From the NCBI GenBank assembly GCA_016792845.1, contig JAEUKH010000038.1, positions 62,001 through 126,000 of the forward strand: 64,000 nucleotides of DNA, in the 5' to 3' direction. The stretch is from Myxococcales bacterium. GTDB lineage: Bacteria > Myxococcota_A > Polyangia > Polyangiales > Ga0077539. Under the pieces are notes generated by a model. It was not told the DNA's origin, ran no database searches, and was given only the letters and a program-made list of their open reading frames with translations. Of the stretch, positions 7,948 through 16,797 are shown piece after piece (within the stretch, counting starts at the first letter, position 1; each line of letters opens with the position of its first letter). The position numbers were made by a program, and so were the translations under genes.

Positions 7948-10145
7948 CGCGCCTCCAACAGGGTGGCGCCCAGGAGGGCGCCGTCGAGCGACATCGCGTC
8001 GGTGCGGGCGCGGTAGAAATTGGCGCCGTAACAGTTGCTCGCGCGCAGGTCTGCGGCGATGAGCTGGGCGCCTTCGAAGCTCGCCTCCATCGCGTCGGCG
8101 TGGCGCATCAGGCAGCGCGTGAGGTTGGCCTCGGTGAAGCGCGCCTTCTTCAGCGCGCACGCGTCGAGCACGGCCTCGGCGAGGTTGGCCCCCGAGAAGT
8201 CTGCGCGAAGAAACTCGCCCCACGCGAGGCTCGCGCCCCGAAAATCGCCCTCGCCGAAGAGCGCGTGAGGCGCCCTCACGTTACGAAAATCGGCCCCCAC
8301 AAAGCAGGCCCCGAGGCTCCCGCGCACCCGCTCAAGGGCCGCGTCTCGGAGGTCGATGCGCTCGGCCGAGACCTCCTCTAGCGTGGCCCTCACGAGGCTC
8401 GCCCCTTGGGCCGCGACCGCGGTCATCACGGCCCGCGCGAAATCGGCCTTGTCGGCCACACACCCCACCAGCTTCGCCTCGTCGAGCCGCGCGTCGAGGA
8501 AGAGCGCCTCCCGGAGGTCGCTCTCGGTGAGATCAACCCCGCGCAGCGAAGCGCGCTCGAAGCAACCCTGTCGCGCGAAGACCTTCACCATCGTCGCGGC
8601 ATCGAAGACCGCCCCCGTCGCGTCGACCGCCACCAGCCGCGCCCCCGTCGCGTCGACCCCGCGGAGCGAGGCTTCGAAGAGCGTCGCCCCCTCAAAGTCA
8701 GCGCCGCAGAGCCTCGCCCCGTCGAGGCGGGCCCGGGTCAAGATCGTCGCGCGGGCCGAGACCCCGCTCAGATCGAGCCCCTCAAGGTCTGCCTCGGTGA
8801 GATCGAGCCCGTCGAGGGCCTCTCCGCGCGCCAGCGCCGCGAGCACCTGGGCGCGAAGATCGACCTCGGGCTCGGCCTCGGGCGCCTCGACCGGCACCTC
8901 GGGCGCTTCGGCGATCCCCGCGGCCTCGCACGCGGCCTTGAGCGCCTCAGGCCCCGCCGCATCGTTCGCCGCCGCAGGCATCGCCGCCATCGCCGCGTCG
9001 ATCTCAGCCAGCGCCTCGGAGGGCGCCTCGGGCGGCGCCTCGGAGGCCCCCTCGGGCGCCTCAGGAGCCGCCTCTTCGGTCGGCACGGGCTCACTCTCGA
9101 AGGCAGCCAGTTCGGCCGCCTGTTGGGCCCTCAGGGCCTCGTAGCGGGCCATCAGCGGGAGCCCCTCGCGACCCGCCTCGTCGTGCGAGAGGAAGACCCA
9201 GGCCACGTCACGCATCGCGGTGTCGGCGGTGTCGGTGGTGGCGCGCCAGAGCAGCGTGACGGTCATCGCGTCGGTGTCAAAGTGCACGGTGTCGAGGCGA
9301 AACTGGAGGGTCTCGACGGCGCCGTCGTGCCGCGCGAGGAGACCCCGGGCGCGCATGCCCGGGAGCCGCCCGCTCACGCGCTCTTGCCCTTTGACGAGGT
9401 TCTTGAGCACGAAGGGCTCGTCGCCCTGCCAATACCCGTCGCACCATTGCAGCGGGTGCGAGGCGAGGTGGTAGTGCGGGTCGTGGTCTTCGGGCAGCCA
9501 GGGCCACCGCGAGGCCGTCCATTGCGGATCGAAGGTGCCGGCCCGGGCCATGCGAACCGGCGCGAGCCGCGACAGGGGCGCGAAGCTCATCGGCGCGCTG
9601 CGGCTGTCGGGCGCATCGAGGAGCCGCGTCGGGTCTTCGACCAGGGGCAAGGGCACGCTCCCGTCGGTCTGTTGCGCGCGCCCCTTGCCGTGGGGGTTGT
9701 CGCCGAAGCCTGGGCCGCCGTAGGCGTTCTCCCACGAGAGGTCGACCCGCGAGACGGGCTCGGCGTCGCTCATCTCGGCCACCAGGGCGCCCTCCCACCG
9801 CCGCGGCCCGAACACCGCGAGGGCGCGTCGCACGGCGCCGAGCTCCAGGCTCACCGCACCGTGACGGCAAGGCACCCCGCGCGGCGCATGGAACGCGCCC
9901 ACCAGGGTCACCTCACCGCAGGGCTTGACGGCGCCGAAATCGCTCTCATACCGCAGCGGCCCTTGGGGGTCGTCGTCGCGCCAGACATCGCCCGTCACCG
10001 GCGCCTGCTTCTCTGCGAGCTGCAAACCGCCGTCTTCTTTGAGCGAGAGGGTGGCCTTCAGCACGACGGTCAGGGTGGGCGAAGGCGGGCGCAGCAGCGT
10101 CGAGACGAAGCCCGCCTCGAACACCGAATCACGCAGCAATTCCAT
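7944..10145 (-). CDS. DUF2169 domain fused to pentapeptide repeats
   Basis: The 733-residue product starts with a DUF2169 domain (about residues 1-320; landmarks include DLSWENAYGGPGFGDNPHGKG and FDPQWTASRWPWLPEDHD, HPLQWCDGYWQGDEPF). A Glu/Pro/Ala-rich linker follows at about residues 345-430, then pentapeptide repeats (AxLxx) to the end. DUF2169 proteins are repeatedly found next to DUF4150 PAAR-like and VgrG genes and are thought to act as adaptors or chaperones for spike-loaded cargo. It is the first gene of the module on this strand and overlaps the next pentapeptide gene by 4 bases. Family assignment is strong; its biochemical role is inferred. Confidence 0.87.
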   Translation of the reverse strand: MELLRDSVFEAGFVSTLLRPPSPTLTVVLKATLSLKEDGGLQLAEKQAPVTGDVWRDDDPQGPLRYESDFGAVKPCGEVTLVGAFHAPRGVPCRHGAVSLELGAVRRALAVFGPRRWEGALVAEMSDAEPVSRVDLSWENAYGGPGFGDNPHGKGRAQQTDGSVPLPLVEDPTRLLDAPDSRSAPMSFAPLSRLAPVRMARAGTFDPQWTASRWPWLPEDHDPHYHLASHPLQWCDGYWQGDEPFVLKNLVKGQERVSGRLPGMRARGLLARHDGAVETLQFRLDTVHFDTDAMTVTLLWRATTDTADTAMRDVAWVFLSHDEAGREGLPLMARYEALRAQQAAELAAFESEPVPTEEAAPEAPEGASEAPPEAPSEALAEIDAAMAAMPAAANDAAGPEALKAACEAAGIAEAPEVPVEAPEAEPEVDLRAQVLAALARGEALDGLDLTEADLEGLDLSGVSARATILTRARLDGARLCGADFEGATLFEASLRGVDATGARLVAVDATGAVFDAATMVKVFARQGCFERASLRGVDLTESDLREALFLDARLDEAKLVGCVADKADFARAVMTAVAAQGASLVRATLEEVSAERIDLRDAALERVRGSLGACFVGADFRNVRAPHALFGEGDFRGASLAWGEFLRADFSGANLAEAVLDACALKKARFTEANLTRCLMRHADAMEASFEGAQLIAADLRASNCYGANFYRARTDAMSLDGALLGATLLEAR

Positions 10146-10231
10146 GGTGTTTCGCAGAGGCTAACACCACCCCAAGCCGCGCAGAAGCACACAAACTTCA
10201 CTGCGCCGCGCGGCCCCTCGCGTCGCGAGGG

Positions 10232-10543
10232 TCAGTTGGCCTTCGAGCCCGTGTCGGCGCTCGGCGCGGCGCAGGCGGCGGGCGCGGCGCAGGCGCCGGT
10301 GTCACACGCGACGGCGCCGCTGCCGCTCTCGGTGCCGCTGGTCGAGGCCTTCTTGTTCGAGCCGCCCGAGTAAAGGTCGCCGTACCAACCGCCGCCCTTC
10401 AAGATGAAATTGCCGCTCTGAATCTGGCGCGCGGCCGCCTCGACCCCGCACGCCGGACACAGCTTGATGGCCTCTTCGGTGATGCGCTGCACCTTCTCAA
10501 ACTGGTGCCCGCAGCTGTTGCAACGGTACGAGTACGTCGGCAT
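10232..10543 (-). CDS. FmdB-family zinc ribbon protein
   Basis: This 103-residue protein starts MPTYSYRCNSCGHQFEK, the classic FmdB/CxxC regulatory-type zinc ribbon, with a second pair at CPACG (about residues 29-33). Together the four cysteines should bind one zinc. A glycine-rich region (NFILKGGGWYGDLYSGG) follows, then a low-complexity Ser/Ala tail with three extra cysteines. The longer upstream frame to 10621 runs into the start-side overlap with the pspA gene and lacks family similarity, so the ATG at 10543 is used. The biological role of the family is poorly defined. Confidence 0.88.
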   Translation of the reverse strand: MPTYSYRCNSCGHQFEKVQRITEEAIKLCPACGVEAAARQIQSGNFILKGGGWYGDLYSGGSNKKASTSGTESGSGAVACDTGACAAPAACAAPSADTGSKAN

Positions 10544-10617
10544 GAGCGCACGGGTAAACCCGCGAAGGCACGGCGTCAACCCATCAACAGGGTGGTCGAC
10601 GCCGCCGCCGCGACGAA

Positions 10618-11418
10618 TCATGCGCCGCCGCGACGGGCCTTGGCCTCAGCGAGGGCCGCTTCAAGCTCAGCCTCTTCGCTCTGGACGGCCGCCGCGACGG
10701 GCGCCTCGGCGGCCTCGATGCGCACCCCCGGGGCCTTCTTCTCTTCGCCGAGCCCCATCTTGCGCTTGAGCTCGTCGAGGGCCATGTCGGCCCCCTTGCG
10801 CGTCTCAAGGTCTTTGAACTTCTGCGACAGCGCGTCACCCGAGTAGGTCTCGGCGACCTCGGATTGCGCGTCGGCCTCGGCCTCCATGGCGACGATCTTC
10901 TCTTCCATCCGGTTGAAGGTCTCGAAGGCCGAGTCGTTGTTGAGACCCGCCATGGTCTCGTGGATGGCCTTCTGCGCCTCAGCGCGCTTCTTGCGCGCGA
11001 TGAGCACATTCTTCTTGCGCTTGGCCTCGTTGATCTTGTTGTCGAGCACCCGCAGCGCGCCCTTGAGCTGTTCGACGGCGGCCTTCTGCTTCTGCCACTG
11101 CCGCTCGAACTCGGCCGAGAGCCCCTCGTGCTCTTTCTGGCGCAAGAGGGCCTCTTTGGCGAGCTCGTCGTCGCCCGCGCGCACGGCCATCATGGCCTTG
11201 CGCTCCCACTCCTCGGCGGTCGCCTTCTCGGTCTCAAACTGCTTGCCCAGACGCTTCTCATCGGCGATCGCGAGGGCCACTTGCTTCTTGGCCTCGGCGA
11301 GCTGCCCGTTCATCTCCAAGATGACCTGGTTGAGCATCTTCTCGGGGTCTTCGGTGCGAGAGATGAGGTCATTGAGGTTGCTCTTGATGAGCGATGCGAG
11401 GCGACCAAAAATACCCAT
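10618..11418 (-). CDS. pspA: PspA/IM30 family envelope-stress protein
   Basis: The 266-residue protein starts MGIFGRLASLIKSNLNDLI, the amphipathic membrane-binding helix of PspA/Vipp1 proteins, and continues with the family pattern EDPEKMLNQVILEMNGQL. Almost all of residues 25-215 is predicted coiled coil (charged heptads with Lys/Glu/Ala), as in ESCRT-III-like PspA. The tail is Ala/Glu-rich. It should stabilise the inner membrane under stress. It lies 15 bases after the YbjN/CesT-like gene and upstream of the FmdB gene; co-transcription of the first two is likely. No sigma-54 activator of PspF type is adjacent. Confidence 0.92.
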   Translation of the reverse strand: MGIFGRLASLIKSNLNDLISRTEDPEKMLNQVILEMNGQLAEAKKQVALAIADEKRLGKQFETEKATAEEWERKAMMAVRAGDDELAKEALLRQKEHEGLSAEFERQWQKQKAAVEQLKGALRVLDNKINEAKRKKNVLIARKKRAEAQKAIHETMAGLNNDSAFETFNRMEEKIVAMEAEADAQSEVAETYSGDALSQKFKDLETRKGADMALDELKRKMGLGEEKKAPGVRIEAAEAPVAAAVQSEEAELEAALAEAKARRGGA

Positions 11419-11433
11419 TGCCCTTGCGCTCCG

Positions 11434-11829
11434 TCAGTTGACCGAGGTGAAACCGAGGCGGGGGAGGTGCTGCGACACGGCCATGCCGATGTCGTCTACC
11501 ACCGCTTGAAGCTCATTCTGATCGAGGTTGTCGAGGGGCAGCGCCGCGGTCAGGTACACCCCGTCGTCGCTCAGCGAGAAGGCCGAGTGCACGAGCCCGG
11601 CGCCGTTCAGCCGCAGCAGCTCTTCGAAGAGCGCCTCGCGGTTCGCGGCCCCCGCCGGGGGGATGCTGCCCACCCGGGTGCGAAACACCACCAGCGGGGG
11701 CTCGACCTTGATGGCGAGGTGACGCAGCCCCGAGGCCGCGTCTTGCACCACAAAGAGCCCATCGCCGAGGTCTTGAAAGGGGATCGCGCTCTCGCTCAGA
11801 AAGCGCTGGACGTCTCGTTCGGTTCGCAT
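11434..11829 (-). CDS. YbjN/CesT-like small protein
   Basis: The 131-residue product begins MRTERDVQRFLSESAIPFQD at the ATG at 11829. A longer frame upstream overlaps mfd coding sequence and is rejected. The pattern of a short helix followed by beta strands (GLFVVQDAASGLRHLAIKVEPPLVVFRTRVG) and a second helix with LFEELLRLN resembles the YbjN or type III chaperone (CesT/SycE) fold, both small dimeric chaperone-like folds. It is directly upstream of pspA, which suggests a role in the same envelope-stress unit. Family call is by fold pattern only and is moderate. Confidence 0.6.
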   Translation of the reverse strand: MRTERDVQRFLSESAIPFQDLGDGLFVVQDAASGLRHLAIKVEPPLVVFRTRVGSIPPAGAANREALFEELLRLNGAGLVHSAFSLSDDGVYLTAALPLDNLDQNELQAVVDDIGMAVSQHLPRLGFTSVN

Positions 11830-11888
11830 CGTAGGGCGCGACGCTAGCACGTCTTCTGCCCCCCCGCGCGGCTCTCGCGAGGCCCCCC

Positions 11889-14800
11889 TCACGACGCCCC
11901 CACGATGAGCGGGTCGAGCTCCGAGAGGGTCTTCTCGGCGTTGGCGATGCCCTCGCTGCCCCCCTCGAAGCGCCGGGTGAGGCGCATGTCTGGCGTGAGC
12001 CGCCAGGGGCTCTTTCGGGTGGCGCACAGCTCCATCACCTTCGCCGCGTCGATGGGCGAGTCGTCGCGGAGGTGCAGCACCACGCGGTCTTTGTGGGCTT
12101 CGAGGCCGAGGGCCCGCAGCGCGCGCACCCGGGTCTTGAGGGCCATCACCCGCACGAAGATCCGCGCCGGGGCGGGGGCCGGGCCGAAGCGATCTTCCAT
12201 CTCGGCGGCGAGCTCAGCGACCTCGTCTTCGTCGCGCGCGCTGGCGAATCGCTTGTACAACGACAACCGAACGCCCACATCTTCGATGTATTCCTCGGGT
12301 AGAAAGTTGGGCTCATCGAAGGTGAGCTCGGGCTCGACGCCTTGCACCACGGGCTGACCGCGCAGCTCTGCGACGGCCTCTTCGAGCATCTGGCAATACA
12401 GATCGAAGCCCACCGCCGAGACGTTGCCCGACTGCTCTCCGCCCAAGAGATCGCCCGCGCCGCGGAGCTCGAGGTCGAGCGACGCGACATGAAAGCCAGA
12501 GCCCAGCTCGGTGAACTTCTCGATGGCCTCGATGCGCGAGCGCGCCTCGTCGGAGAGCTGCGACGGCGGCGGCACGAAGAGATAACAGTACGCCCGCTCT
12601 CGCGAGCGCCCCACCCGCCCCCTCAGCTGATAGAGCTGCGAGAGCCCGAAGAGATCTGCGCGGTCGAGGATGATCGTGTTGGCCCGCGGGATGTCGATGC
12701 CGCTCTCGATGATCGCCGTCGCGCAGAGCACGTCGTAGCGGCCCTCGATGAAGTCCATCATCACGGTCTCGAGCACCTCAGCGTCCATCTGCCCGTGGGC
12801 CACCGCCACCCGGGCGTGGGGCAGCAGCTTTTGCAGCTTGTCGGCGCGCTCGTAGAGCCCCTCGACGCGGTTGTACACGTAGAAGACCTGGCCGCCGCGC
12901 GCCAGCTCGCGCTGCACGGCCTCTTTCAAGAGCTGCGGGTCTTCTTTCGAGACCACCGTGCGCACGGCCCGGCGGTCGACCGGCGCCGTGGTGATCAGCG
13001 ACAGGTCGCGCATGCCGCTCACGGCCATCTGCAACGTGCGCGGGATGGGCGTCGCAGAGAGCGTCAGCACGTCGAGCTGGTTCTTGAGCTGCTTGATCCG
13101 CTCTTTGTGGGTCACCCCGAAGCGCTGCTCTTCGTCGACGATCAAGAGCCCGAGGTCTTTGAAGTGAACGTCTTTCGAGAGCAAGCGATGGGTGCCCACC
13201 ACCACGTCGATCTTGCCCTCCTTGAGGCGCTTGATCACGTCGCGCTGCTCGGCGTTCGTGACGAAGCGCGAGAGCACCGCGACCTCAAGCGGGTAGGCGC
13301 TCATACGCTCCGCGAAGGTGCGAAAATGCTGCTGGGCGAGCACCGTCGTGGGGCACAGCACCGCCACCTGAGCGCCGGTGCTGGCGACGTGAAACGCCGC
13401 GCGGAGCGCCACCTCGGTCTTGCCGAAGCCGACGTCGCCGCAGACCAGACGATCCATCGGGGTGCTCCGCGCGAGGTCGAGCACCACCTCTTCGATGGCC
13501 CTGAGCTGGTCTTGCGTCTCTTCAAAGGGGAAGGTGGCCTCGAACTCTTGAAAGAGCGAGCCCGGCTCTTCGAACACGCGCCCCGGGTGGGCCTTGCGCT
13601 CGGCGTGAATGCGCAAGAGCTCGTCGGCCATCTGCCGCACCGCCCGCGCGACCTTGGCCTTGGCCTTGGCGAAGGTGCTGCCGCCGAGCTTGTCGACCCG
13701 CGGGGCCCCCTCGCTGCCCGAGAATTTCTGAATCTGATTGAGCCGGGTGACGGGCAAATACAGCCGGTCGCCGCCGCTGTATTCGATCACCAAGAGGTCG
13801 GTCTCGCTCACCCCGACCTTGCGGTGCTCGATCCCGACATATTTGCCGATCCCGTGGTCTACGTGAACGACGTAGTCGCCCACCGACAGCGCCCGCAGAT
13901 CATCGAGAAAGGGCCGCGCGTTGTCGCCCTTGGCGCGGCGCCTGGCGTTGCGCCGCGAGCGCGCACCGAAGACCTCCTCTTCGGTCACCACCGCGAGGCG
14001 CACCGAGGGGAGCACAAAGCCTCGGGCGATCTCGCCCGTGATCACCTCGGCCATGGGGCTCGGGGGGCGCTGCTCAGCCCCGAGGAGCCCGTGGTGGAAG
14101 TGCCCGAGGTAGGTCTTCGCCTCGGTGTGATGGGCGCGCAAGAGGGTCGCGAGGCGCTCGGTCTGGGTGGGCGTGCGCCCGGTGAGGAAGACCCTGTAAT
14201 TCTCACCGAGCCAGTACGCGATCTGCTCGGCGAGGGGCACGAGCGCGTCGGCCTTGCCCTTCTCGGTGCGAGCCGCTTTGATGTCGTCGGCGAGGCGCTT
14301 GAGCGACTCGGCCCCCACGTCGAGCACCTCGGCCTCGGGGTCGACCACCTCAAGCCACGCGGCCGATTGGGGCTCGGCGCGGCCCCGAACGGCGAGGGCA
14401 TGAACCACCGCGGCCGGGCGCCTCAGGAGCTCGGCGAGCACGGCGTCTTCGCTCAAATAGTGCTCTCGCAGCGCGAAGGTCGGCTGCCGCTTTTCGAGCC
14501 GCGCGGCGTAGTCGCTCTCGGCCCGCGAGAGCGCCTCGCGGAGCTCGGCGAAGCCGCGGTCGGGGCGATCCCAGACGACGGTGAGGGCCTCGGGGAGATA
14601 GTCTGCGAAGGCCTCCAGGCCCTCGTAGTATGCCGGGAGGAAGCCCTCGGCCCCGAAGAAGGCGCGGCCGCTGTCGACGTCGTCGAGGAGCTTCAGCGCC
14701 TGGTTCGACGGCATCTCGACCGCGTCGATGAGGTCGCGGATCTTCTTCTTCGCGCGGCTCCGCTCGGCCTCACCGACGAGGGCCTCGCGGGCCGGATGAA

Positions 14801-15518
14801 TGAACAGCTCTTTCACCGTGCGGATGGTGCGTTGCCCTTCGGGGTCGAAGAGCTTGATCGAGAGGCAGAGTTCTTCTTCCATCTCGATGCGGGCGGGCCA
14901 CCGTGAGCTCGGGGCCCACACGTCGATCACGGCCCCGCGCACCGCGTAGGTGCCCGGGTCTTCGACCACCGGGACGCGCAGGTAGCCGCCCTCGCTCAGC
15001 CCCCGAATCAGGCCCGTACGATCGACGAGCTCCTCGGCCTGCACGAGGTCGCAGCGCGGCCCCAGCGCCGCCCGCGGCACGACCTTTCGCGCGAGGGCGC
15101 TCAACGGCGCGATGAGCACCTTCCACGGGAGGCCCTGCGAGAGGTGAAAGAGCGTCGCGAGGCGGGCCATCGCGGTGCGACGATCGGGCGCCACTTCGAC
15201 ATACGGCGAGCTCTCGCTGGCGGGCAAGAGCAGCACCTCGCCGCGCCCCTCTTCAGCCGCTTCGAGGTCTTCGGTCGAGCCCAAGAAGAACTGCACATCG
15301 GCCGCGAGCTTGCGCGCCTCGTCGCCGTCGGGCGCCACCACCAGGAGGGGCCGCGCCCGGGCCCCGCGGGCCACCTCGGCGAGCACAAACCCGAGGCTCC
15401 CGCCGTGGGCGCGCACGAGGTCGCAGCGGCGCAGGGCGGGGTCATTGAGGCGCCGCGCGAGGGTGTCGACGTCGTGGGCGCGGGCAAGCACTTCGGGCAA
15501 TTCGTTGAGGTCGTTCAC
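11889..15518 (-). CDS. mfd: Transcription-repair coupling factor Mfd
   Basis: The product is 1209 residues, close to the usual length of about 1150. From the N-terminus it has the UvrB-homology region, the RNA-polymerase-interacting domain (GDYVVHVDHGIGKYVGIEH, YSGGDRLYLPVTRLNQIQ), and the translocase motor with Walker A (CGDVGFGKTEVALRAAF), DEEQRFGV, SATPIPRTLQM and the TRG/motif VI block (YQLRGRVGRSRERAYCY). A C-terminal TRCF domain ends the protein. Mfd removes stalled RNA polymerase at lesions and recruits UvrA. The stop lies 59 bases upstream of the YbjN-like start. The gene is divergent from the nucleotidyltransferase gene at 15628, with 109 bases between. Confidence 0.97.
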   Translation of the reverse strand: MNDLNELPEVLARAHDVDTLARRLNDPALRRCDLVRAHGGSLGFVLAEVARGARARPLLVVAPDGDEARKLAADVQFFLGSTEDLEAAEEGRGEVLLLPASESSPYVEVAPDRRTAMARLATLFHLSQGLPWKVLIAPLSALARKVVPRAALGPRCDLVQAEELVDRTGLIRGLSEGGYLRVPVVEDPGTYAVRGAVIDVWAPSSRWPARIEMEEELCLSIKLFDPEGQRTIRTVKELFIHPAREALVGEAERSRAKKKIRDLIDAVEMPSNQALKLLDDVDSGRAFFGAEGFLPAYYEGLEAFADYLPEALTVVWDRPDRGFAELREALSRAESDYAARLEKRQPTFALREHYLSEDAVLAELLRRPAAVVHALAVRGRAEPQSAAWLEVVDPEAEVLDVGAESLKRLADDIKAARTEKGKADALVPLAEQIAYWLGENYRVFLTGRTPTQTERLATLLRAHHTEAKTYLGHFHHGLLGAEQRPPSPMAEVITGEIARGFVLPSVRLAVVTEEEVFGARSRRNARRRAKGDNARPFLDDLRALSVGDYVVHVDHGIGKYVGIEHRKVGVSETDLLVIEYSGGDRLYLPVTRLNQIQKFSGSEGAPRVDKLGGSTFAKAKAKVARAVRQMADELLRIHAERKAHPGRVFEEPGSLFQEFEATFPFEETQDQLRAIEEVVLDLARSTPMDRLVCGDVGFGKTEVALRAAFHVASTGAQVAVLCPTTVLAQQHFRTFAERMSAYPLEVAVLSRFVTNAEQRDVIKRLKEGKIDVVVGTHRLLSKDVHFKDLGLLIVDEEQRFGVTHKERIKQLKNQLDVLTLSATPIPRTLQMAVSGMRDLSLITTAPVDRRAVRTVVSKEDPQLLKEAVQRELARGGQVFYVYNRVEGLYERADKLQKLLPHARVAVAHGQMDAEVLETVMMDFIEGRYDVLCATAIIESGIDIPRANTIILDRADLFGLSQLYQLRGRVGRSRERAYCYLFVPPPSQLSDEARSRIEAIEKFTELGSGFHVASLDLELRGAGDLLGGEQSGNVSAVGFDLYCQMLEEAVAELRGQPVVQGVEPELTFDEPNFLPEEYIEDVGVRLSLYKRFASARDEDEVAELAAEMEDRFGPAPAPARIFVRVMALKTRVRALRALGLEAHKDRVVLHLRDDSPIDAAKVMELCATRKSPWRLTPDMRLTRRFEGGSEGIANAEKTLSELDPLIVGAS

Positions 15519-15627
15519 GGCTACGGCGCCGAGGGTTTACCCCAGGAGTCGCCGCCTTGGCCACCCGCGCCGTGACGAGCCGTTGACGCCCCTCGGCCCC
15601 CCGTGGCACCACAGCCCGCAGCGATTT

Positions 15628-16494
15628 ATGGTCGACCGCGCAGGTCTGCTCCAAGCCATGCTGGTCAAGGCACGTCGCACCGAGCTCGACGCGCTCGGCG
15701 CCCGCCTCGGCACGCCCGTGGTCTACCTGAAGGCCGCGTGGAGCGACCCTGTGCTCTACGGCGGCCACGGGCAACGCCGCGGCGCCGACCTCGACGTCTT
15801 GGTCGACCCATGCCGCTTCGACGCCTTCGTCGAGGCCTTGATCGACCAACGCTGGCGCCTCTACTCCGAGCGTCGGCACCGCGTCTCGATCGCGGCGTCG
15901 CGCGCGCGCACGCTCTACCCTCCCGGGGCCGGGCTCGCCCTCGACCTCCACCGCGCCCTCTCAGACCCCCCGTGGAATGTCATCGACACCCGCGGCCTCC
16001 TCCAGCGCGCCCGTGCGTGGCCGGGCTGCGACGGCCCGATTCTCTCGTTGTCGCCTGAAGATCAGGTCGTCCACGCGGTGGCCCACGCCGTGGCGAACGC
16101 CTTCGCGATCGATCAGCGTCACCCCGGCGACATCGTCGCGATGGCCCAAACCGTGCCCATTGATTGGCCCGCGACCCTCGATCGCCTCGCCGCCGCGGGG
16201 CTCCGCCTCGGGTACGAGCTCCTCGCGTCTTGGTGGCGCGCCCACGGCCTCGACGCGCCGATCGCACCCTGGGCCGGCCGGAGCGAGCTCCGCGCGCGTC
16301 TCGCGATGGCCCGACAGTTTATCACCACGGGTCACACCCTCGACCGCGTGAGGCTCTCGCCCCGCACCGAGATGCTTGTGCTGCGTCCGCTGCTCGCCGA
16401 CGACCCCACCGCGCTCGCGCGCTTTGTCGCCATGCGCGGGCGCTTCCAGCTCTTCGACCGCCTCGCGCTCTTGGGCGAGTCGAAGCTCGGCTGA
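15628..16494 (+). CDS. Nucleotidyltransferase-fold protein (PF14907-like), RiPP-locus associated
   Basis: The 288-residue protein starts at the ATG at 15628; an in-frame ATG at 15658 is an alternative and no clear ribosome site distinguishes them. Residues 40-60 read DPVLYGGHGQRRGADLDVLVD: a glycine pair followed by a D-x-D pair (D54, D56), the metal-binding signature of the uncharacterised nucleotidyltransferase family often found beside HPr-kinase-like, PqqD-like and peptidase genes in peptide-modification loci. Residues 75-110 (RHRVSIAASRA, LALDLHRALSD) fit that family as well. It is transcribed towards the candidate precursor gene, whose stop is 135 bases away. Function in the locus is inferred from company; donor nucleotide and acceptor are unknown. 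Confidence 0.75.
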   Translation: MVDRAGLLQAMLVKARRTELDALGARLGTPVVYLKAAWSDPVLYGGHGQRRGADLDVLVDPCRFDAFVEALIDQRWRLYSERRHRVSIAASRARTLYPPGAGLALDLHRALSDPPWNVIDTRGLLQRARAWPGCDGPILSLSPEDQVVHAVAHAVANAFAIDQRHPGDIVAMAQTVPIDWPATLDRLAAAGLRLGYELLASWWRAHGLDAPIAPWAGRSELRARLAMARQFITTGHTLDRVRLSPRTEMLVLRPLLADDPTALARFVAMRGRFQLFDRLALLGESKLG

Positions 16495-16608
16495 GGGGCC
16501 TTCCCGCGCGGCGGCCGTGCGCCTCGGGGCGCCCCAAACGCCCTCGCGGCGCCGCGGTCACCGCTTCGTACGAAGCAGAACCACAGACGCCGCGAGAGTC
16601 GATTCAGC

Positions 16609-16623
16609 CCCGGTCAGACCGGG
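16609..16623. repeat. Inverted repeat between convergent genes
   Basis: CCCGGT and ACCGGG form a perfect 6-base stem around a 3-base loop, lying between the stop of the nucleotidyltransferase gene (16494) and the stop of the candidate precursor gene (16630). The position fits a bidirectional transcription end point. There is no T-tract on either side, so it is not a textbook intrinsic terminator. Confidence 0.3.
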
Positions 16624-16629
16624 CGACGA

Positions 16630-16785
16630 TCACGACTGGATCTCGCCGCCTTCGTCGGGGTCGATGCACCCGCCGGTCGACTTGGTGCAGGTCAGGCTGA
16701 AGGCCTCAAGAGGGAGGTCTTCAAGCACTTCGGGCGCTTCGTAGCGTTCGCCCGCGGTGGTCGCGTAGGTGGCAAGGTCGTTCAT
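16630..16785 (-). CDS. Candidate RiPP precursor peptide (51 aa)
   Basis: This small frame encodes 51 residues. Leader-like part: MNDLATYATTAGERYEAPEV, then LEDLPLEAF; candidate core: SLTCTKSTGGC, then IDPDEGGEIQS. Tyr15, Pro18 and Val20 match the YxxPx(L/V) leader motif known to be read by PqqD-type recognition proteins in lasso-peptide and related pathways. Cys33 and Cys40 (spacing C-x6-C) could be radical SAM crosslink sites. The last residue is Ser51, like precursors phosphorylated by HPr-kinase homologues. A GAGGAG ribosome site (16798-16803) lies 6 bases before an in-frame GTG-TTG-ATG run, so translation may start at the GTG at 16791 and give 53 residues. It is the last gene on the strand, 29 bases after the FG-GAP lipoprotein, with PqqD and rSAM genes upstream. 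The coding call is strong from context; the product class is open. Confidence 0.75.
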   Translation of the reverse strand: MNDLATYATTAGERYEAPEVLEDLPLEAFSLTCTKSTGGCIDPDEGGEIQS

Positions 16786-16797
16786 CAACACGTCAGT

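Noticed and set aside
5965..8223. Longer start for the second pentapeptide protein (to 8223)
   Set aside because: The extra N-terminal residues are Arg-rich and overlap the DUF2169 gene in another frame; the ATG at 7947 gives a 4-base overlap and a proper pentapeptide start.
12342..14906. Long plus-strand open frame of 854 codons opposite mfd
   Set aside because: It is the antisense shadow of a certain gene; its composition (His/Arg/Gly/Leu-rich) is typical of reverse frames in GC-rich DNA and no family motif is present.
16609..16623. Intrinsic terminator for the precursor and nucleotidyltransferase genes
   Set aside because: A 6-base stem exists but no T-tract follows on either strand; kept only as an inverted repeat.
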